A stretch of 64,000 nt of DNA from positions 1 to 64,000 of the forward strand of contig NZ_JAQMUE010000079.1 in assembly GCF_028330985.1 (NCBI RefSeq), written 5' to 3'. The notes beneath the pieces are model-generated. The model saw only the letters and a program-made list of their open reading frames with translations, was not told where the DNA came from and did not search any database. This document shows, piece after piece, positions 1 to 8,723 of this stretch. How positions within the stretch are numbered: position 1 is the stretch's first letter; every line of letters begins with the position of its first letter. This stretch comes from Roseofilum reptotaenium CS-1145. Its GTDB lineage: Bacteria > Cyanobacteriota > Cyanobacteriia > Cyanobacteriales > Desertifilaceae. A program made the position numbers and the translations under genes.

Positions 1-38
1 TATCCTATGTTTTTTGAAAGTGGCTATTGTGAAATAGC

Positions 39-374
39 TTAAAGTCCTATAAATTCGTTAAAGTTGCATTGGGAGCTTCCGAGTTGATGATGGGGTAAAA
101 ACCTTATGCTCAAAGGTTTTAATGGTTTTAGGAGATGTCTAATAGATAAACTACGAATCTCGTGTCTTTCGCGCTGTTCGGGAAGGTAAATTTCCGGCGA
201 TGCTGGTAAGGACAATTTTCCGAGTTGATATTTAATCATCGCTTCCCAAACCGAAACTACGCTGAGATAAACGTCGTTATCTTGATTGCTAATCGCATTA
301 CGACATCTGTCATCCAGTTGGCGATTGTTCGTAATCAGCCAGAGAAAAATATGAGTATCCAAGAGGATTTTCAT
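39..374 (-). pseudogene. VapC-like PIN-domain toxin, truncated
   Basis: The N-terminus (MKILLDTHIFLWLI) carries the first PIN-domain aspartate, and SVVSVWEAMIKYQLGKL carries the conserved glutamate region. Family members continue after an LPPHHxDPFDRML motif to about 125-130 residues. Here the reading is lost just after FLPHHQ, and the remaining residues do not resemble the family, so the DPFDR acidic motif is missing at 111 aa. The start overlaps the stop of the upstream antitoxin by 4 nt, the usual coupling for these pairs. The PIN assignment is firm; loss of RNase activity is inferred from the missing motif. I found no continuation in the other frames down to the window edge. Confidence 0.7.
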
Positions 375-616
375 GGATTTTCAAACAAGTTAATAATTTC
401 TTCAGGAAGAGGATCGTTAAAATCATCAGGCACAACAAATTTACCCTCACACAAACCAATAGGACGAGGTTCTTTCTGAGGTGAGTTGGTTGATATCGGT
501 TGAATTTCAGCAATCGGCCGATCTTCCTGAGTAATGATTAAGCGATTACCCTCTTGAATTAATTGGATAAATCCAGATAAATTTTGTTGAATTTCATCTA
601 TGTTTAGGCTAATCAT
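371..616 (-). CDS. Phd/YefM-family antitoxin
   Basis: An 81-residue protein with the short N-terminal fold of Phd/YefM antitoxins (MISLNIDEIQQNLSGFIQLI, then RLIITQEDRPIAEIQP). It is followed by an acidic, proline-rich tail that would wrap the toxin. Family members bind their own promoter as dimers and neutralise the partner ribonuclease. The gene overlaps the downstream PIN toxin by 4 nt, so the two are translationally coupled. No strong Shine-Dalgarno sequence is visible before the ATG. Because the toxin looks truncated, the antitoxin may be a leftover. The family call is confident; the specific partner class (VapB-type) rests on context. Confidence 0.8.
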   Translation of the reverse strand: MISLNIDEIQQNLSGFIQLIQEGNRLIITQEDRPIAEIQPISTNSPQKEPRPIGLCEGKFVVPDDFNDPLPEEIINLFENP

Positions 617-689
617 GGTTTGTTTGAGTTTGATGATTGGTTAAGGTGGTGGGATAAGGAGATAGAGGGATGGAAGTAGAACAGAGATC

Positions 690-726
690 CTGTAGGTGTG
701 TTAGTTAAGCGCAGGACACCCTACGA
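690..726. repeat. Degenerate GTAGGGTG-type palindromic repeat
   Basis: Imperfect inverted repeat with a TGTAGGTGTG left arm and a GACACCCTAC right arm around a TTAGTTAAGCGCAG centre. It resembles the GTAGGGTGCGTTA...ACGCACCCTAC palindromes scattered through many cyanobacterial genomes. It lies between the winged-helix gene and the antitoxin gene. Function unknown. Confidence 0.45.
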
Positions 727-748
727 CAATATCCTGCCACCTTACTCC

Positions 749-1147
749 CTATGCACTCTCTGAGCCAGAATCATTAGATTCGAGTTCTTTCTCTTTGATG
801 CGCTTCAGGCTTTGATCTACTTTTTGCCGTTCTTTTTCAATCCCTTCACTACTCGGTTCAGGGGGTTTCCATTGCTCTCTTGGGGCAAGCGTATAAGTAT
901 AAGTTTTACCTTTTCGATTTTCCGTTGATTGTTCAATCATTCCTTGCTTTTCTAGATATCTGAGGGCGTATTGTGTCTTACGGACACTCATTTTACAAAT
1001 TTCAGCAATCTTCTTCACAGTGGAATAGCATGTGCCTCGCCGAGCAATATGAGCGTAAATACGGAATTCGTAAGGTTTTAATCCGTATAAATCCAAATCC
1101 GCATGGACAAACATGATTGAATTTGATGATTGAGTTTTAGTGTTCAT
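749..1147 (-). CDS. Winged helix-turn-helix DNA-binding protein
   Basis: A 132-residue protein with a compact winged-helix domain at about residues 20-95. It includes the turn segment VKKIAEICKMSVRKTQYALR and the wing ENRKGKTYTYTLAP. The C-terminal 35 residues are charged and low-complexity, ending SNDSGSESA. The fold resembles the HTH_36-like domains found in replication-associated or phage/plasmid regulators, so it is probably a sequence-specific DNA binder. The promoter has a good -10 (TATAAT) and two direct repeats (see 1163-1195), which suggests autoregulation. A second, decayed copy of its 3' end lies at 2682-2750. The true cellular role is not known. Confidence 0.65.
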   Translation of the reverse strand: MNTKTQSSNSIMFVHADLDLYGLKPYEFRIYAHIARRGTCYSTVKKIAEICKMSVRKTQYALRYLEKQGMIEQSTENRKGKTYTYTLAPREQWKPPEPSSEGIEKERQKVDQSLKRIKEKELESNDSGSESA

Positions 1148-1162
1148 GATTACTTCTGCATC

Positions 1163-1201
1163 TTGTGCATATTATATGCTGCACTTTGTGCATATAAAGT
1201 A
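1163..1201 (-). promoter_or_regulatory. Promoter with paired operator-like repeats upstream of the winged-helix gene
   Basis: On the minus strand, a CTTTAT -35-like element sits 17 bp before a TATAAT -10 (plus-strand 1171-1176), about 24 nt upstream of the ATG. Two copies of TTGTGCATAT (plus strand 1163-1172 and 1186-1195, 23 bp apart) and the small palindrome TGCACAAAGTGCA overlap or flank the promoter. This arrangement fits an operator for the adjacent DNA-binding protein; the autoregulation is inferred. Confidence 0.5.
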
Positions 1202-1340
1202 TATCCAAAATCTGAGATATATTCAATAGAAATTAAATTATATATTAGATGAAAGCTTCATTAATACTTTTAACGTTATTTACTTAGGGTGCATAAAATT
1301 CAGACTTACCAAAGTCCGTGCATCCCATTAAGATAGAAAA

Positions 1341-1372
1341 AAGAAGCAGGCTGCGCCAACAGCCCGCTTCTT
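1341..1372 (-). terminator. Strong hairpin, terminator-like on the minus strand
   Basis: A 13-bp stem (AAGAAGCAGGCTG, 1341-1353, with CAGCCCGCTTCTT, 1360-1372; one G-T pair) encloses a 6-nt loop. Read on the minus strand it is followed directly by TTTTCT, as in a rho-independent terminator. No minus-strand gene ends just upstream, so it may end an unrecognised short transcript or be a mobile palindrome. A second hairpin (CTTCGGC/GCCGAAG, 1387-1405) follows it. Confidence 0.45.
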
Positions 1373-1414
1373 CTGAAAACTCTATTCTTCGGCAGATCGC
1401 CGAAGCAATTTCAT

Positions 1415-1801
1415 ATGGTCTATCATAACCGATCTGGTCAGCCAGATCAAACCCCCAAGGTTGAACTTTTTGTCAACTGTATGGAAACTATCGCACAAGT
1501 TACCGATGAACCCCTTAAAGCGGAATCTGTGGAGTTGCTTGTACAATCAATTTTCACTCCGAAAGAGAGCTTCTCTCAAAAGGGTTATGCGGTAGAACAA
1601 CAGAGTTTCTCTGAAAAGCGCCATGCGGTAGAACAGCGTGGAATCCAGCTTACTCCTGATTTAGTGAACTTGATCGGTCGTACATCAGAAAACCAGTTGC
1701 AAAAAGCCCTGGCTATCTATGATACTTACGGCTCTCCAGTTTATTCTCCTTCAGGGCTATTCTTTACCCTACTGAAGAATGAATCTTCTGCAAGTTCCTA
1801 G
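1415..1801 (+). CDS. Uncharacterised protein with a 12-residue internal tandem repeat
   Basis: I do not recognise a family for this 128-residue protein. Residues about 51-74 hold two near-identical 12-residue units (SFSQKGYAVEQQ and SFSEKRHAVEQR) encoded by a 36-bp tandem DNA repeat. The C-terminal half is predicted helical. The frame stays open upstream of the ATG through the hairpin at 1387-1405, and no ribosome-binding site is visible, so the start is uncertain and the gene could be the 3' part of an older one. It is divergent from the winged-helix gene, from which it is separated by a repeat-rich intergenic stretch of about 270 bp. Confidence 0.4.
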   Translation: MVYHNRSGQPDQTPKVELFVNCMETIAQVTDEPLKAESVELLVQSIFTPKESFSQKGYAVEQQSFSEKRHAVEQRGIQLTPDLVNLIGRTSENQLQKALAIYDTYGSPVYSPSGLFFTLLKNESSASS

Positions 1802-1831
1802 ATAAGCTGTAATTTGATACTCTGCTGAGTT

Positions 1832-1894
1832 GTAGGGTGGGCAAGCCTATCAGGTGCCAATTACCTTCTCTAGCTGTAGCTTGCCACACCCTAC
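1832..1894. repeat. Small inverted-repeat element (MITE/REP-like)
   Basis: Arms GTAGGGTGGGCAAGC (1832-1846) and GCTTGCCACACCCTAC (1879-1894) are complementary apart from one bulged base and enclose about 32 bp. It sits just upstream of the UPF0175/DUF3368 pair. The left arm recurs at 2639-2650 inside the toxin's abnormal tail. This is the form of the non-autonomous palindromic elements common in cyanobacteria. Confidence 0.55.
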
Positions 1895-1934
1895 TAAAGC
1901 TAATACGATAACCCCTAGATTCTAAGGATATGAA

Positions 1935-2207
1935 ATGGTGAAAATTACGCTTGACCTTCCTGATGAACTTATTCAGCATTTTAACCTCAACCATTTGACT
2001 CGTGAGATTTTGGAAGCTTTAGTCGTGCAAGCCTATCAGGCCGAAAAAATTACCAGTGCGGAAGTCGGTCGCATTTTAGGTTTGCCTTCTCGTTGGGATG
2101 TTGATGCTTTTTTGAAGCAGCATAAGGCTGATTTGCATTATGACGAGGCTGATTTGCAGCAGGATAGGGAAACCCTTCGCCAACTCCGTTATGATCGTCG
2201 TTTCTGA
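1935..2207 (+). CDS. UPF0175 family antitoxin
   Basis: The 90-residue sequence has the UPF0175 layout: an N-terminal beta strand (MVKITLDLPDEL), the helical TREILEALVVQAYQAEKI, and the helix-turn-helix-like ITSAEVGRILGLPSRWDVDA. The tail is acidic. The ATG is preceded by AAGGA at good spacing. UPF0175 genes usually precede a DUF3368 PIN-like toxin, as here, with a 17-nt overlap. The role is toxin neutralisation and probably autorepression; this follows from family context rather than from catalytic residues. Confidence 0.8.
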   Translation: MVKITLDLPDELIQHFNLNHLTREILEALVVQAYQAEKITSAEVGRILGLPSRWDVDAFLKQHKADLHYDEADLQQDRETLRQLRYDRRF

Positions 2208-2778
2208 TACTTCGCCGATCAACTATTTACTCCTGATTGGCCAGATTGACCTGCTCCCCAACTTGTTTGAGCAAATTATTATTCCTGATGTGGTTCGGGA
2301 TGAAATGCAGGATGCCTCCGCACCAGCAGTTGTACGTCAATGGAGTGCCAATCCTCCTTCCTGGCTTACCATTCAAGTTGTTTCCAGGCTCGACGAAACC
2401 CTCAATTCTCTCGATCGCGGCGAACAAGCTGCGATTAGTCTAGCCCAAACCCTACCAGCAGACCTACTGATTATCGATGAACGCTTGGGGAGACGCATAG
2501 CGAGCGATCGCAAAATTCCTGTTATCGGCACTCTGGGAATCTTGGATGAAGCAGCATGTCCAGGTTTAGTCGAGCTTTCAGAGGCGATCTCCCAGATCTC
2601 AGCCCAGATATTCAAGCGATCTCTCAATTACAACAGTGGTAGGGTGGGCAGGAGCATAAGCCATATGATTCAAATTTTACCACAATATCCGGGCTACCTT
2701 ACTCCCGATACAGTTTCTGAGCCAGAATCATTAGATTCGAGTTCTTCCTCACATACTGCCCTTTCCTCCTATTATTAG
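2191..2778 (+). CDS. DUF3368 PIN-like toxin with an abnormal C-terminus
   Basis: The start is placed at the ATG giving MIVVSDTSPINYLLLIGQ, which overlaps the antitoxin by 17 nt. PIN acidic positions are visible: the N-terminal Asp, LDRGEQAAISLA with its Glu, and LLIIDERLGRRIA with DE. Normal members end about 160 residues in, shortly after LGILDEAAxxGLVELSEAI. Here the family resemblance stops near residue 137, and another 58 unrelated residues follow to position 2778. That tail is encoded by a GTAGGGTGGGCA repeat arm and by antisense sequence of a winged-helix gene remnant (2682-2750). A frameshift, deletion or insertion has probably replaced the native C-terminus. The catalytic core appears intact, so activity is possible. 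Confidence 0.7.
   Translation: MIVVSDTSPINYLLLIGQIDLLPNLFEQIIIPDVVRDEMQDASAPAVVRQWSANPPSWLTIQVVSRLDETLNSLDRGEQAAISLAQTLPADLLIIDERLGRRIASDRKIPVIGTLGILDEAACPGLVELSEAISQISAQIFKRSLNYNSGRVGRSISHMIQILPQYPGYLTPDTVSEPESLDSSSSSHTALSSYY
2682..2750. repeat. Second copy of the 3' end of the winged-helix gene
   Basis: About 69 bp here match 726-793 at high identity, including an uninterrupted shared block from CTGAGCCAGAATC to GAGTTCTT. At 726-793 the sequence is the end and downstream flank of the minus-strand winged-helix gene. Here only that piece remains, lying inside the toxin frame. It is best read as the scar of a duplication or recombination. Confidence 0.65.
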
Positions 2779-2849
2779 CTTCACTTTACAAATTTTTCTT
2801 ATCTTCTTGTCTTTCTTTAACCAATGGATTTAATATTTCTTTTGCAAAA

Positions 2850-3299
2850 TCAAAGAAGATACTCCCACCAGGTCTCATAGTTTGAAAACTTAGTTAAAAG
2901 AATTTTCCTTGCTGGCTTTAATGTTTCTTTGCGTAATGATATTATTGTGATGTGTGGATTCCCGATATAAAGCTTATATTTATCAAGCCTAGGATCTCCA
3001 AAGCTACTACTAGATACTTCAGTAATATCCTCCCAAGGAATGAACAAAGAAGGATAAATAGGAGGAGTTAGGGAAAGAAATAAACCTTCGTCGCAGATAC
3101 CAACATTTAAGATGCTATACAGACTCATAGAACCCACAGAGCCATCTTCCCATCTTGATAAAACCATTGAATCTGGTTTTCGTGCTTTATAGTGTTTTGC
3201 TAATCCTCTCCAACCACTCAGAATAAAGAACAAGTATTGGAAGGGAATCGCTAAAAGAGAGAAAAGTAGGGAATCGATAAGAAATTTTTTGAGTATCAT
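2850..3299 (-). CDS. Uncharacterised membrane-anchored protein
   Basis: A 149-residue protein with one clear hydrophobic segment at about residues 7-30 (FLIDSLLFSLLAIPFQYLFF). It is followed by a basic stretch and a C-terminal soluble half rich in beta strands (LFIPWEDITEVSSSSFGD, KLYIGNPHITIISL). The layout is of a single-pass protein with a PH-like or YcxB-like cytosolic domain, but I do not recognise the family. It lies downstream of chlH on the same strand, separated by a palindrome at 3355-3387, and is probably not cotranscribed with it. Confidence 0.5.
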   Translation of the reverse strand: MILKKFLIDSLLFSLLAIPFQYLFFILSGWRGLAKHYKARKPDSMVLSRWEDGSVGSMSLYSILNVGICDEGLFLSLTPPIYPSLFIPWEDITEVSSSSFGDPRLDKYKLYIGNPHITIISLRKETLKPARKILLTKFSNYETWWEYLL

Positions 3300-3354
3300 T
3301 TTTCCATTGGGTCTACCTCAAGACAAGTTTCTTTTTTTCCTGACTCCGGCCAGT

Positions 3355-3387
3355 GTAGGGGTGCTTTACGAGATGAAACGCCCCTAC
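3355..3387. repeat. GTAGGGG...CCCCTAC palindrome downstream of chlH
   Basis: Arms GTAGGGGTG (3355-3363) and CGCCCCTAC (3379-3387) pair with one wobble around a 15-nt loop. It lies 44 bp beyond the chlH stop. It may help end or stabilise chlH mRNA, although no T-run follows directly. It also fits the small-repeat class seen elsewhere in this window. Confidence 0.4.
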
Positions 3388-3430
3388 AACTGGAGTCTCT
3401 TTGTTATGTCAAAGGACTATGAAACCCAAT

Positions 3431-6400
3431 CTAATCATCAATCCCTTCAATGCGGTCTTCTGCCTCCTGATACAACTGGCGCAGACGGTCGAGGTTTTCC
3501 TCACTGGTTTCCCAGTATCCGCGACCATTCACCTCTAGGAGAGTGCTAACCACTTTGCGAAAGGAATGGGGATTGAGGTTGAGCAACCGCTTACACATGG
3601 CTTCATCCTTGATGAAGGTGTCGTTGGTTTCCTCATACACCCAGTTGTCCACCGCTCCCGCAGTGGCACTCCATCCGGAAGTGTTCACCAGGCGCTTGGA
3701 CAACTCGCGCACCCCTTCATAGCCGTGGGAGAGCATTCCCTCGTACCATTTGGGATTGAGCAGTTTTGTCCGCGCATCCAGGCGTACGGTTTCCGACAAG
3801 GAGCGCACCTGACCTTTAGCGGTGGTGGTATCGGCAATATAGGCAGCCGGTTGCTTACCATCTTTCCGCAGGGAACTCACCACTTTGGTGGGGTCGCTGT
3901 CGAAATAGTGGGAAACATCGGTCAAGCTAATTTCAGAAGAGTCTAAGTTCTGGAACGTGACTTCCGCACTCTTGAGGGAAGACTCGAACACCTGACGGCT
4001 TTCCTTCATGATGCCAGGATTATCGGCATCAAAGGCGAAGGATTTGCGGTTCAGATACATTTCCTGAAGTTCAGTTTCTTCTTCCCAAGAGGAATTTTCC
4101 ACTGCCAGGTTAACGTTAGAAGAATAGGAACCACTGGCGTTGGAATACACCCGACTGGCGGCTTGACGGAGGTTAATGCCTAACTCTTCCGCTTGCTGCA
4201 TGGCATGTTTGCGGACAAAGTTCATCTCTGCCGGTTCGTCTGCTTCCGCAGCCATTTTCACGGCTTTATCCATCAGTGCCATTTGATTGACAAACAGATC
4301 TCGGAAGACTCCAGAGCAGTTGACGACGACATCAATCCGGGGCCGTCCCAATTCTTCTAGGGGAATCAATTCCAGTTTATTCACCCGTCCCAAGGCATCG
4401 GGAACGGGTTTCGCCCCGACAAACCAGAGGATTTGAGCCAAAGATTCGCCAAAGGTTTTAATGTTGTCGGTTCCCCAGAGAACCGTAGCAATAGTTTCCG
4501 GGAGTTGGCCGTTATTGGTGGCTTTATGGCGCTCCAGAAGTTGATCCACCACCCGTTTAGCAGACTTGATAGCTGCTTCCGTGGGAATGGACTGGGGATC
4601 GAGGGCGTGAATATTTTTACCCGTGGGCAATACATCGGGGTTACGGATGGGGTCGCCACCGGGCCCGGGAAGGATATATTGACCTTCGAGAGCGGACAAT
4701 AGACCGCCCAACTCGTTATCGGCACAGACCTGTTCGAGACAGAATTCTAGATATTCCATCAGGGTTTTCAAGCTGGCTTCATCGACGTTGGTGTAGCCCA
4801 ATTCATGGAGTTTGGCGATCCAGGGTGCTTTTTTACCCATGTTGAAGAAGTTCAACTTGGACACCAAGGAGACCCGACCTTCGGCGTTGGTTTGTTCTTC
4901 GACGAGGGCAGTAACGGCGGCACGGGTGGCTTGGACGATTTGGTTATAGAGTTCTACGTCTTCGAGAACTCCTAAATCGCTGCTTTCATAGATTTGGTCG
5001 ATGTCGCGGTCGATACTGCGAGCGACGATCCGGGGCAGGCTTTCGATGCCATCTTCGGGGCGATCGATGTTGGCGATGTTGACTAAAGTGGCGATCGCCT
5101 CGGTCGCCGTCGGTGGTTTCCCGACCACATGCAAGCCACAGGGTAACAACCGCGACTCAATTTCCATCAGTTTGTTGTACACCTGACCGACGAGATTATC
5201 CCGTTCTTCAGCCGATAAGGTCGTCCCATCATCGGGTAGAGCAATATCCTGCTCCAGATTCACCTGGCGGCATTTCTCGATAATTGTCAGTACAATTTGT
5301 TCGCCCCTGGGGGTCTCCTTGAGCTGCTGATAGGAGCCGATTAACTCGCTCAGTTCAGCTAAACCTCTATACAAGCCCGCATTTTCGGCTGGGGGAGTCA
5401 GATAGGAAATAGTGGCTGCATAACCTCGGCGTTTGGCGATCGTCGCCTCCGAAGGGTTATTCGCCGCGTAGTAGTACAAGTTCGGAATCGAACCAATCAG
5501 ATTATCCGGGTAGCATTCGCCCGACATCCCCATCTGTTTCCCGGGCATGAATTCTAGGGAGCCATGGGTTCCGAAGTGCAGAACGGCATCCGCGCCCCAA
5601 ATTCTCTCTAGATAGGTGTAGTAAGCCGCAAACCCATGGTGGGGAGAAGCCGATCGCGAGAACAACAGCCGCATGGGGTCACCTTCATAACCAAATGTGG
5701 GCTGTACCCCGATAAACAGGTTGCCGAAATGTTTCCCGTACACCAACAGATTTTGACCGTCGCTGTTCAGATGTCCCGGAGGGGGGCCCCAGTTTTCCTC
5801 TAGACGCTCGGAATAGGGAGTCAGGCGCTCGTATTCTGCCACGGACATGCGATGGGCAATATTCAACTCTGGGGAAGCATATTGAGCGCTGGCATCGTGG
5901 ATCACTGCTTCCATCAGATCTTTGGGCGATTCGGGCAGTTCGCCAATATCATAGCCATTATCTCGCAGGGCACGAACCACTTCGTAGATGCTGCCAAATA
6001 CATCTAAATAAGCTGCTGTTCCCACATTCCCCTTATCGGGGGGGAAGCTAAAGACGGTGATCGCGATTTTCTTATCCAGTTTGGGTTTGCGCCGCAGATT
6101 AGCCCATTTGAGGGCACGAGCAGCAACCGACTCGATCCTATCTTGAAGGGCGATCGCCTTTCCAGTGGCTGCATCTCTTCCCGATAAAATAATCGGTTCA
6201 ATGGCTCCATCCAATTCAGGAATGGCAATCTGAAGCGCCACCTGTACCGGGTGCAGTCCCAGCTCGGAGGCTTCCCACTCTTCCGTCGTTTGGAAAACCA
6301 AAGGCAGAGCCACCATATAAGGGCGGTTGAGGCGCTTGAGACTCTCTACCGCTTTAGGATGGTCTTGCCGAGCTGGCCCGCCTACGAGGGCAAACCCAGT

Positions 6401-7531
6401 TAAGGAAATTACCGTATCGACGATGGGTTTTTCCGTGCGTTGATTCCAGAAATAGGCATCCACGGGTTTGGAGAAGTCTAAACCCCCAGCAAATGTGCTG
6501 ATAACTCTGGCTCCTCGGCATTCGAGTTCTTGGACAATGGCCACATAATGGGCATCATCACCCGTAACCAAATGGCTGCGCTGCAACACCAGACCTACAC
6601 AGGGAGCAAGGGGGTCTTTAATGTCATCGTTGATGTCATCCCGACTGCTGTACCAATCCCAATATTCCTGTTGGTCTTCAAACATTTTCGGGGCCATGGG
6701 ATGCCAGATACCCATATCTGGATAGACCACCGGGTCAGAGTAGCTCAGTTTCTGCTCGCTATCGAGAACATACTTATCCGCCAACATCAGCACGAAGTTG
6801 GTCAAGTTTTCGGGAGATCCACCCAGCCAATATTGGAACGAGAGCATGAAATTTCGGGCATCCTGAGCCTTTTCGATCGGCATGTACTTCAGGACTTTGG
6901 GCAGGGTACGCAGCAGTTTGAGCATTCCGTCTTGGAAAGAGGAACCGCTCGACTCCTTACGTTTTTTCATGAACGAGGCGATCGCACTCTTCGATTGCCC
7001 CAATTGCGCCATACTAAAGCTACCGAGCTTATTCAAGCGCATCACTTGGGGCATGGAAGGGAAGATCACCGCCGCATCCAGTCGATCGCGATGGGGGGCA
7101 ACCGTGGCGACAATGCGATCGGCCAGGTCTTCAATGAAAATCAAGGAGCCAATAAAGATATTAGCCGTCTCCATATCCCGCTCAAACTCAGCATAGTTTT
7201 CCGGGTTACGTAGCTCTTCAATCAAGTACCCGCTCAGTTCTATACCAACTTGATTTTGATGTTTGGCCGCACTGCGGTTAATCGTTTGAGCCGCTTGGGT
7301 AAGGGCACTTTGGTATTGTGCCTCCATGACGATGTACACAATTTTGATAATTTTCCGCCCCTCGACCACCTTCTCAATGACTGGGGGAGCAGACGATAGG
7401 TCTGGAGAATCCATCTCTTGGGTGACCAGTTCTGCGGCGATCGCCTTCAGGGTTTCCCTATCTATGCCATTAGCTGGCTCTGTTTCTGGTACGGTGACAC
7501 GACGAATGTTGGATTTAACCTGGGTGTACAT
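3431..7531 (-). CDS. chlH: Magnesium chelatase subunit H
   Basis: This is the large porphyrin-binding subunit of Mg-chelatase. With ChlI and ChlD it inserts Mg2+ into protoporphyrin IX, the first committed step to chlorophyll. The start chosen gives [12 protein letters not shown], which matches known ChlH N-termini and follows GAGGAAC at suitable spacing; a longer in-frame start exists but is unlikely. The protein is 1366 aa, close to the family's 1330-1400. Residues about 60-220 form the N-terminal ChlH domain ([15 protein letters not shown]). The rest is the CobN/Mg-chelatase fold with hallmark [19 protein letters not shown] and [16 protein letters not shown]. The chlM gene for the next pathway step lies 6 kb away. 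ChlI and ChlD are not in the window. Confidence 0.96.
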   Translation of the reverse strand: MYTQVKSNIRRVTVPETEPANGIDRETLKAIAAELVTQEMDSPDLSSAPPVIEKVVEGRKIIKIVYIVMEAQYQSALTQAAQTINRSAAKHQNQVGIELSGYLIEELRNPENYAEFERDMETANIFIGSLIFIEDLADRIVATVAPHRDRLDAAVIFPSMPQVMRLNKLGSFSMAQLGQSKSAIASFMKKRKESSGSSFQDGMLKLLRTLPKVLKYMPIEKAQDARNFMLSFQYWLGGSPENLTNFVLMLADKYVLDSEQKLSYSDPVVYPDMGIWHPMAPKMFEDQQEYWDWYSSRDDINDDIKDPLAPCVGLVLQRSHLVTGDDAHYVAIVQELECRGARVISTFAGGLDFSKPVDAYFWNQRTEKPIVDTVISLTGFALVGGPARQDHPKAVESLKRLNRPYMVALPLVFQTTEEWEASELGLHPVQVALQIAIPELDGAIEPIILSGRDAATGKAIALQDRIESVAARALKWANLRRKPKLDKKIAITVFSFPPDKGNVGTAAYLDVFGSIYEVVRALRDNGYDIGELPESPKDLMEAVIHDASAQYASPELNIAHRMSVAEYERLTPYSERLEENWGPPPGHLNSDGQNLLVYGKHFGNLFIGVQPTFGYEGDPMRLLFSRSASPHHGFAAYYTYLERIWGADAVLHFGTHGSLEFMPGKQMGMSGECYPDNLIGSIPNLYYYAANNPSEATIAKRRGYAATISYLTPPAENAGLYRGLAELSELIGSYQQLKETPRGEQIVLTIIEKCRQVNLEQDIALPDDGTTLSAEERDNLVGQVYNKLMEIESRLLPCGLHVVGKPPTATEAIATLVNIANIDRPEDGIESLPRIVARSIDRDIDQIYESSDLGVLEDVELYNQIVQATRAAVTALVEEQTNAEGRVSLVSKLNFFNMGKKAPWIAKLHELGYTNVDEASLKTLMEYLEFCLEQVCADNELGGLLSALEGQYILPGPGGDPIRNPDVLPTGKNIHALDPQSIPTEAAIKSAKRVVDQLLERHKATNNGQLPETIATVLWGTDNIKTFGESLAQILWFVGAKPVPDALGRVNKLELIPLEELGRPRIDVVVNCSGVFRDLFVNQMALMDKAVKMAAEADEPAEMNFVRKHAMQQAEELGINLRQAASRVYSNASGSYSSNVNLAVENSSWEEETELQEMYLNRKSFAFDADNPGIMKESRQVFESSLKSAEVTFQNLDSSEISLTDVSHYFDSDPTKVVSSLRKDGKQPAAYIADTTTAKGQVRSLSETVRLDARTKLLNPKWYEGMLSHGYEGVRELSKRLVNTSGWSATAGAVDNWVYEETNDTFIKDEAMCKRLLNLNPHSFRKVVSTLLEVNGRGYWETSEENLDRLRQLYQEAEDRIEGIDD

Positions 7532-7985
7532 ATTGGAGGTTCCTCTACGATCCTTATTCCCTTTGGTATGTATTTCGGCTACCGCCGACATGAATATGAT
7601 TCCGACTAGGGGGGAGGTTTCCCGTATCCGCTCTGGGGCGGGAGACACCAAATAGATATTGTAAGATACCCCTACTCTATTACCCCATTATCTGGGGAAT
7701 GGGTCATTTTTTTTAACCATAACTCGTTAGGGTAACGTGAATACGACCTTTTCAGCAATTTTAACCCTTCTGGAGTACCACAACGGTCTGGCTCTCTGCT
7801 GGCAAAGGGTGCTGATTGCTGAGTAAGGGAGGTCGCGATCGGGCGATCAGTAGATTTTTTGATCAAAGAAGACATAAACTCCAACTCAATTAGGGTTGAC
7901 CCAAGCCAACTGGATAACATCCTACAGCAGTCTTATCAATCCTTTTGAGTTATAATGAAGAAAATTAGGTTATTTTTTTATTAAA
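7532..7985. other. Upstream region of chlH without a convincing gene
   Basis: About 450 bp between the divergent chlH and antitoxin genes. It contains a short CCCCA/TGGGG hairpin (about 7682-7696) followed by a T-rich run, and AT-rich promoter-like stretches on both sides. It probably holds the chlH promoter and a long leader, but I cannot pick a -10/-35 pair with confidence. The only sizeable open frame (7672-7920, minus) has no protein-like features. Confidence 0.4.
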
Positions 7986-8285
7986 ATGAGTCCAAAAATA
8001 GAAGCAGTTATGCAAGCGATTAATCGGTTATCATTGCAAGAACAAGAGCAGCTTCTAAGCCGGTTACAAACTCATTACAGGTCTTCTGATGAGATCAGCG
8101 ATCTGGAAAACAAGAATGCTGAGTTTTGGCAAGGAGTATCTCTATCTCAGTTAATGAAACATCAACATCCGAGAACATTTCAGGATGCCCAGGAATGGGT
8201 AGCTGAGTTTTGGCCAGAAGAAGATACAGTTGAAGATTTTTTAAGGTTTCTTAGGGAACAAAGGGAAAGAAATTCGGATAGTTAA
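7986..8285 (+). CDS. Putative antitoxin upstream of a PIN toxin
   Basis: A 99-residue acidic protein. The N-terminal helix (KIEAVMQAINRLSLQEQEQLLSRL) is typical of small cyanobacterial antitoxin-like proteins encoded before PIN toxins. The C-terminal half (FQDAQEWVAEFWPEEDTVED) is strongly acidic and would suit binding to a basic RNase. It ends 33 bp before the PIN-domain gene on the same strand. I infer the antitoxin role mainly from that neighbour and the size. Confidence 0.6.
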   Translation: MSPKIEAVMQAINRLSLQEQEQLLSRLQTHYRSSDEISDLENKNAEFWQGVSLSQLMKHQHPRTFQDAQEWVAEFWPEEDTVEDFLRFLREQRERNSDS

Positions 8286-8318
8286 TCCCAGAAACACACA
8301 GAGTTGAAAAGGTATCGT

Positions 8319-8717
8319 ATGGCGGTGATTTTAATTGATACAGATATCAGTTCTTTTATCTTCAAGGGTAGTGATTATGCCCAACCCTATATGCCGCTTT
8401 TGATTGGTCATCAATTAGCTCTTTCTTTTATGACTGTAGCTGAACTGTTTCAATGGGCCATACTTCGTCAGTGGGGCGATCTCCGACAGCTACAATTAGA
8501 ATCTTATTTATCGAATTACTTGGTCATTCCCACCGATCAACCCCTGTGTCTTCAGTGGGCAAAAATTCGGGGAAGTCGCCAAAGAATAGGAAAGCCCATT
8601 TCGCCCCAAGATGTCTGGGTTGCAGCCACTGCGTTACGCCACGATCTGCCCTTAGTTACTCACAATGTGAAAGATTTTTTAGATATTCCCAATCTACGCT
8701 TGCTCACTCCAACTTAA
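8319..8717 (+). CDS. PIN-domain ribonuclease toxin (VapC-type)
   Basis: The start is placed at the ATG giving MAVILIDTDISSFIF, preceded by AAAAGG. All PIN acidic positions are visible: Asp in LIDTDISS, Glu in TVAELFQWA, Asp in ISPQDVWVAATAL, and the C-terminal LVTHNVKDFLDIPNL. At 132 aa it is full length. VapC toxins cut tRNA or rRNA when freed from the antitoxin; the actual target cannot be told from sequence. The gene converges with the membrane ATPase gene and is only 6 bp from its end, so the two 3' ends may interfere. Confidence 0.85.
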   Translation: MAVILIDTDISSFIFKGSDYAQPYMPLLIGHQLALSFMTVAELFQWAILRQWGDLRQLQLESYLSNYLVIPTDQPLCLQWAKIRGSRQRIGKPISPQDVWVAATALRHDLPLVTHNVKDFLDIPNLRLLTPT

Positions 8718-8723
8718 AATTCC

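Noticed and set aside
3566-3946. 126-codon frame on the plus strand inside chlH
   Set aside because: Antisense shadow of the conserved ChlH C-terminus; no independent support.
6530-7213. 227-codon frame on the plus strand inside chlH
   Set aside because: Antisense shadow of a well-conserved coding region, rich in His/Arg/Gln as expected from antisense reading.
7672-7920. 82-codon open frame upstream of chlH (minus strand)
   Set aside because: No recognisable motif, no ribosome-binding site, low-quality composition, and it covers the probable chlH promoter.
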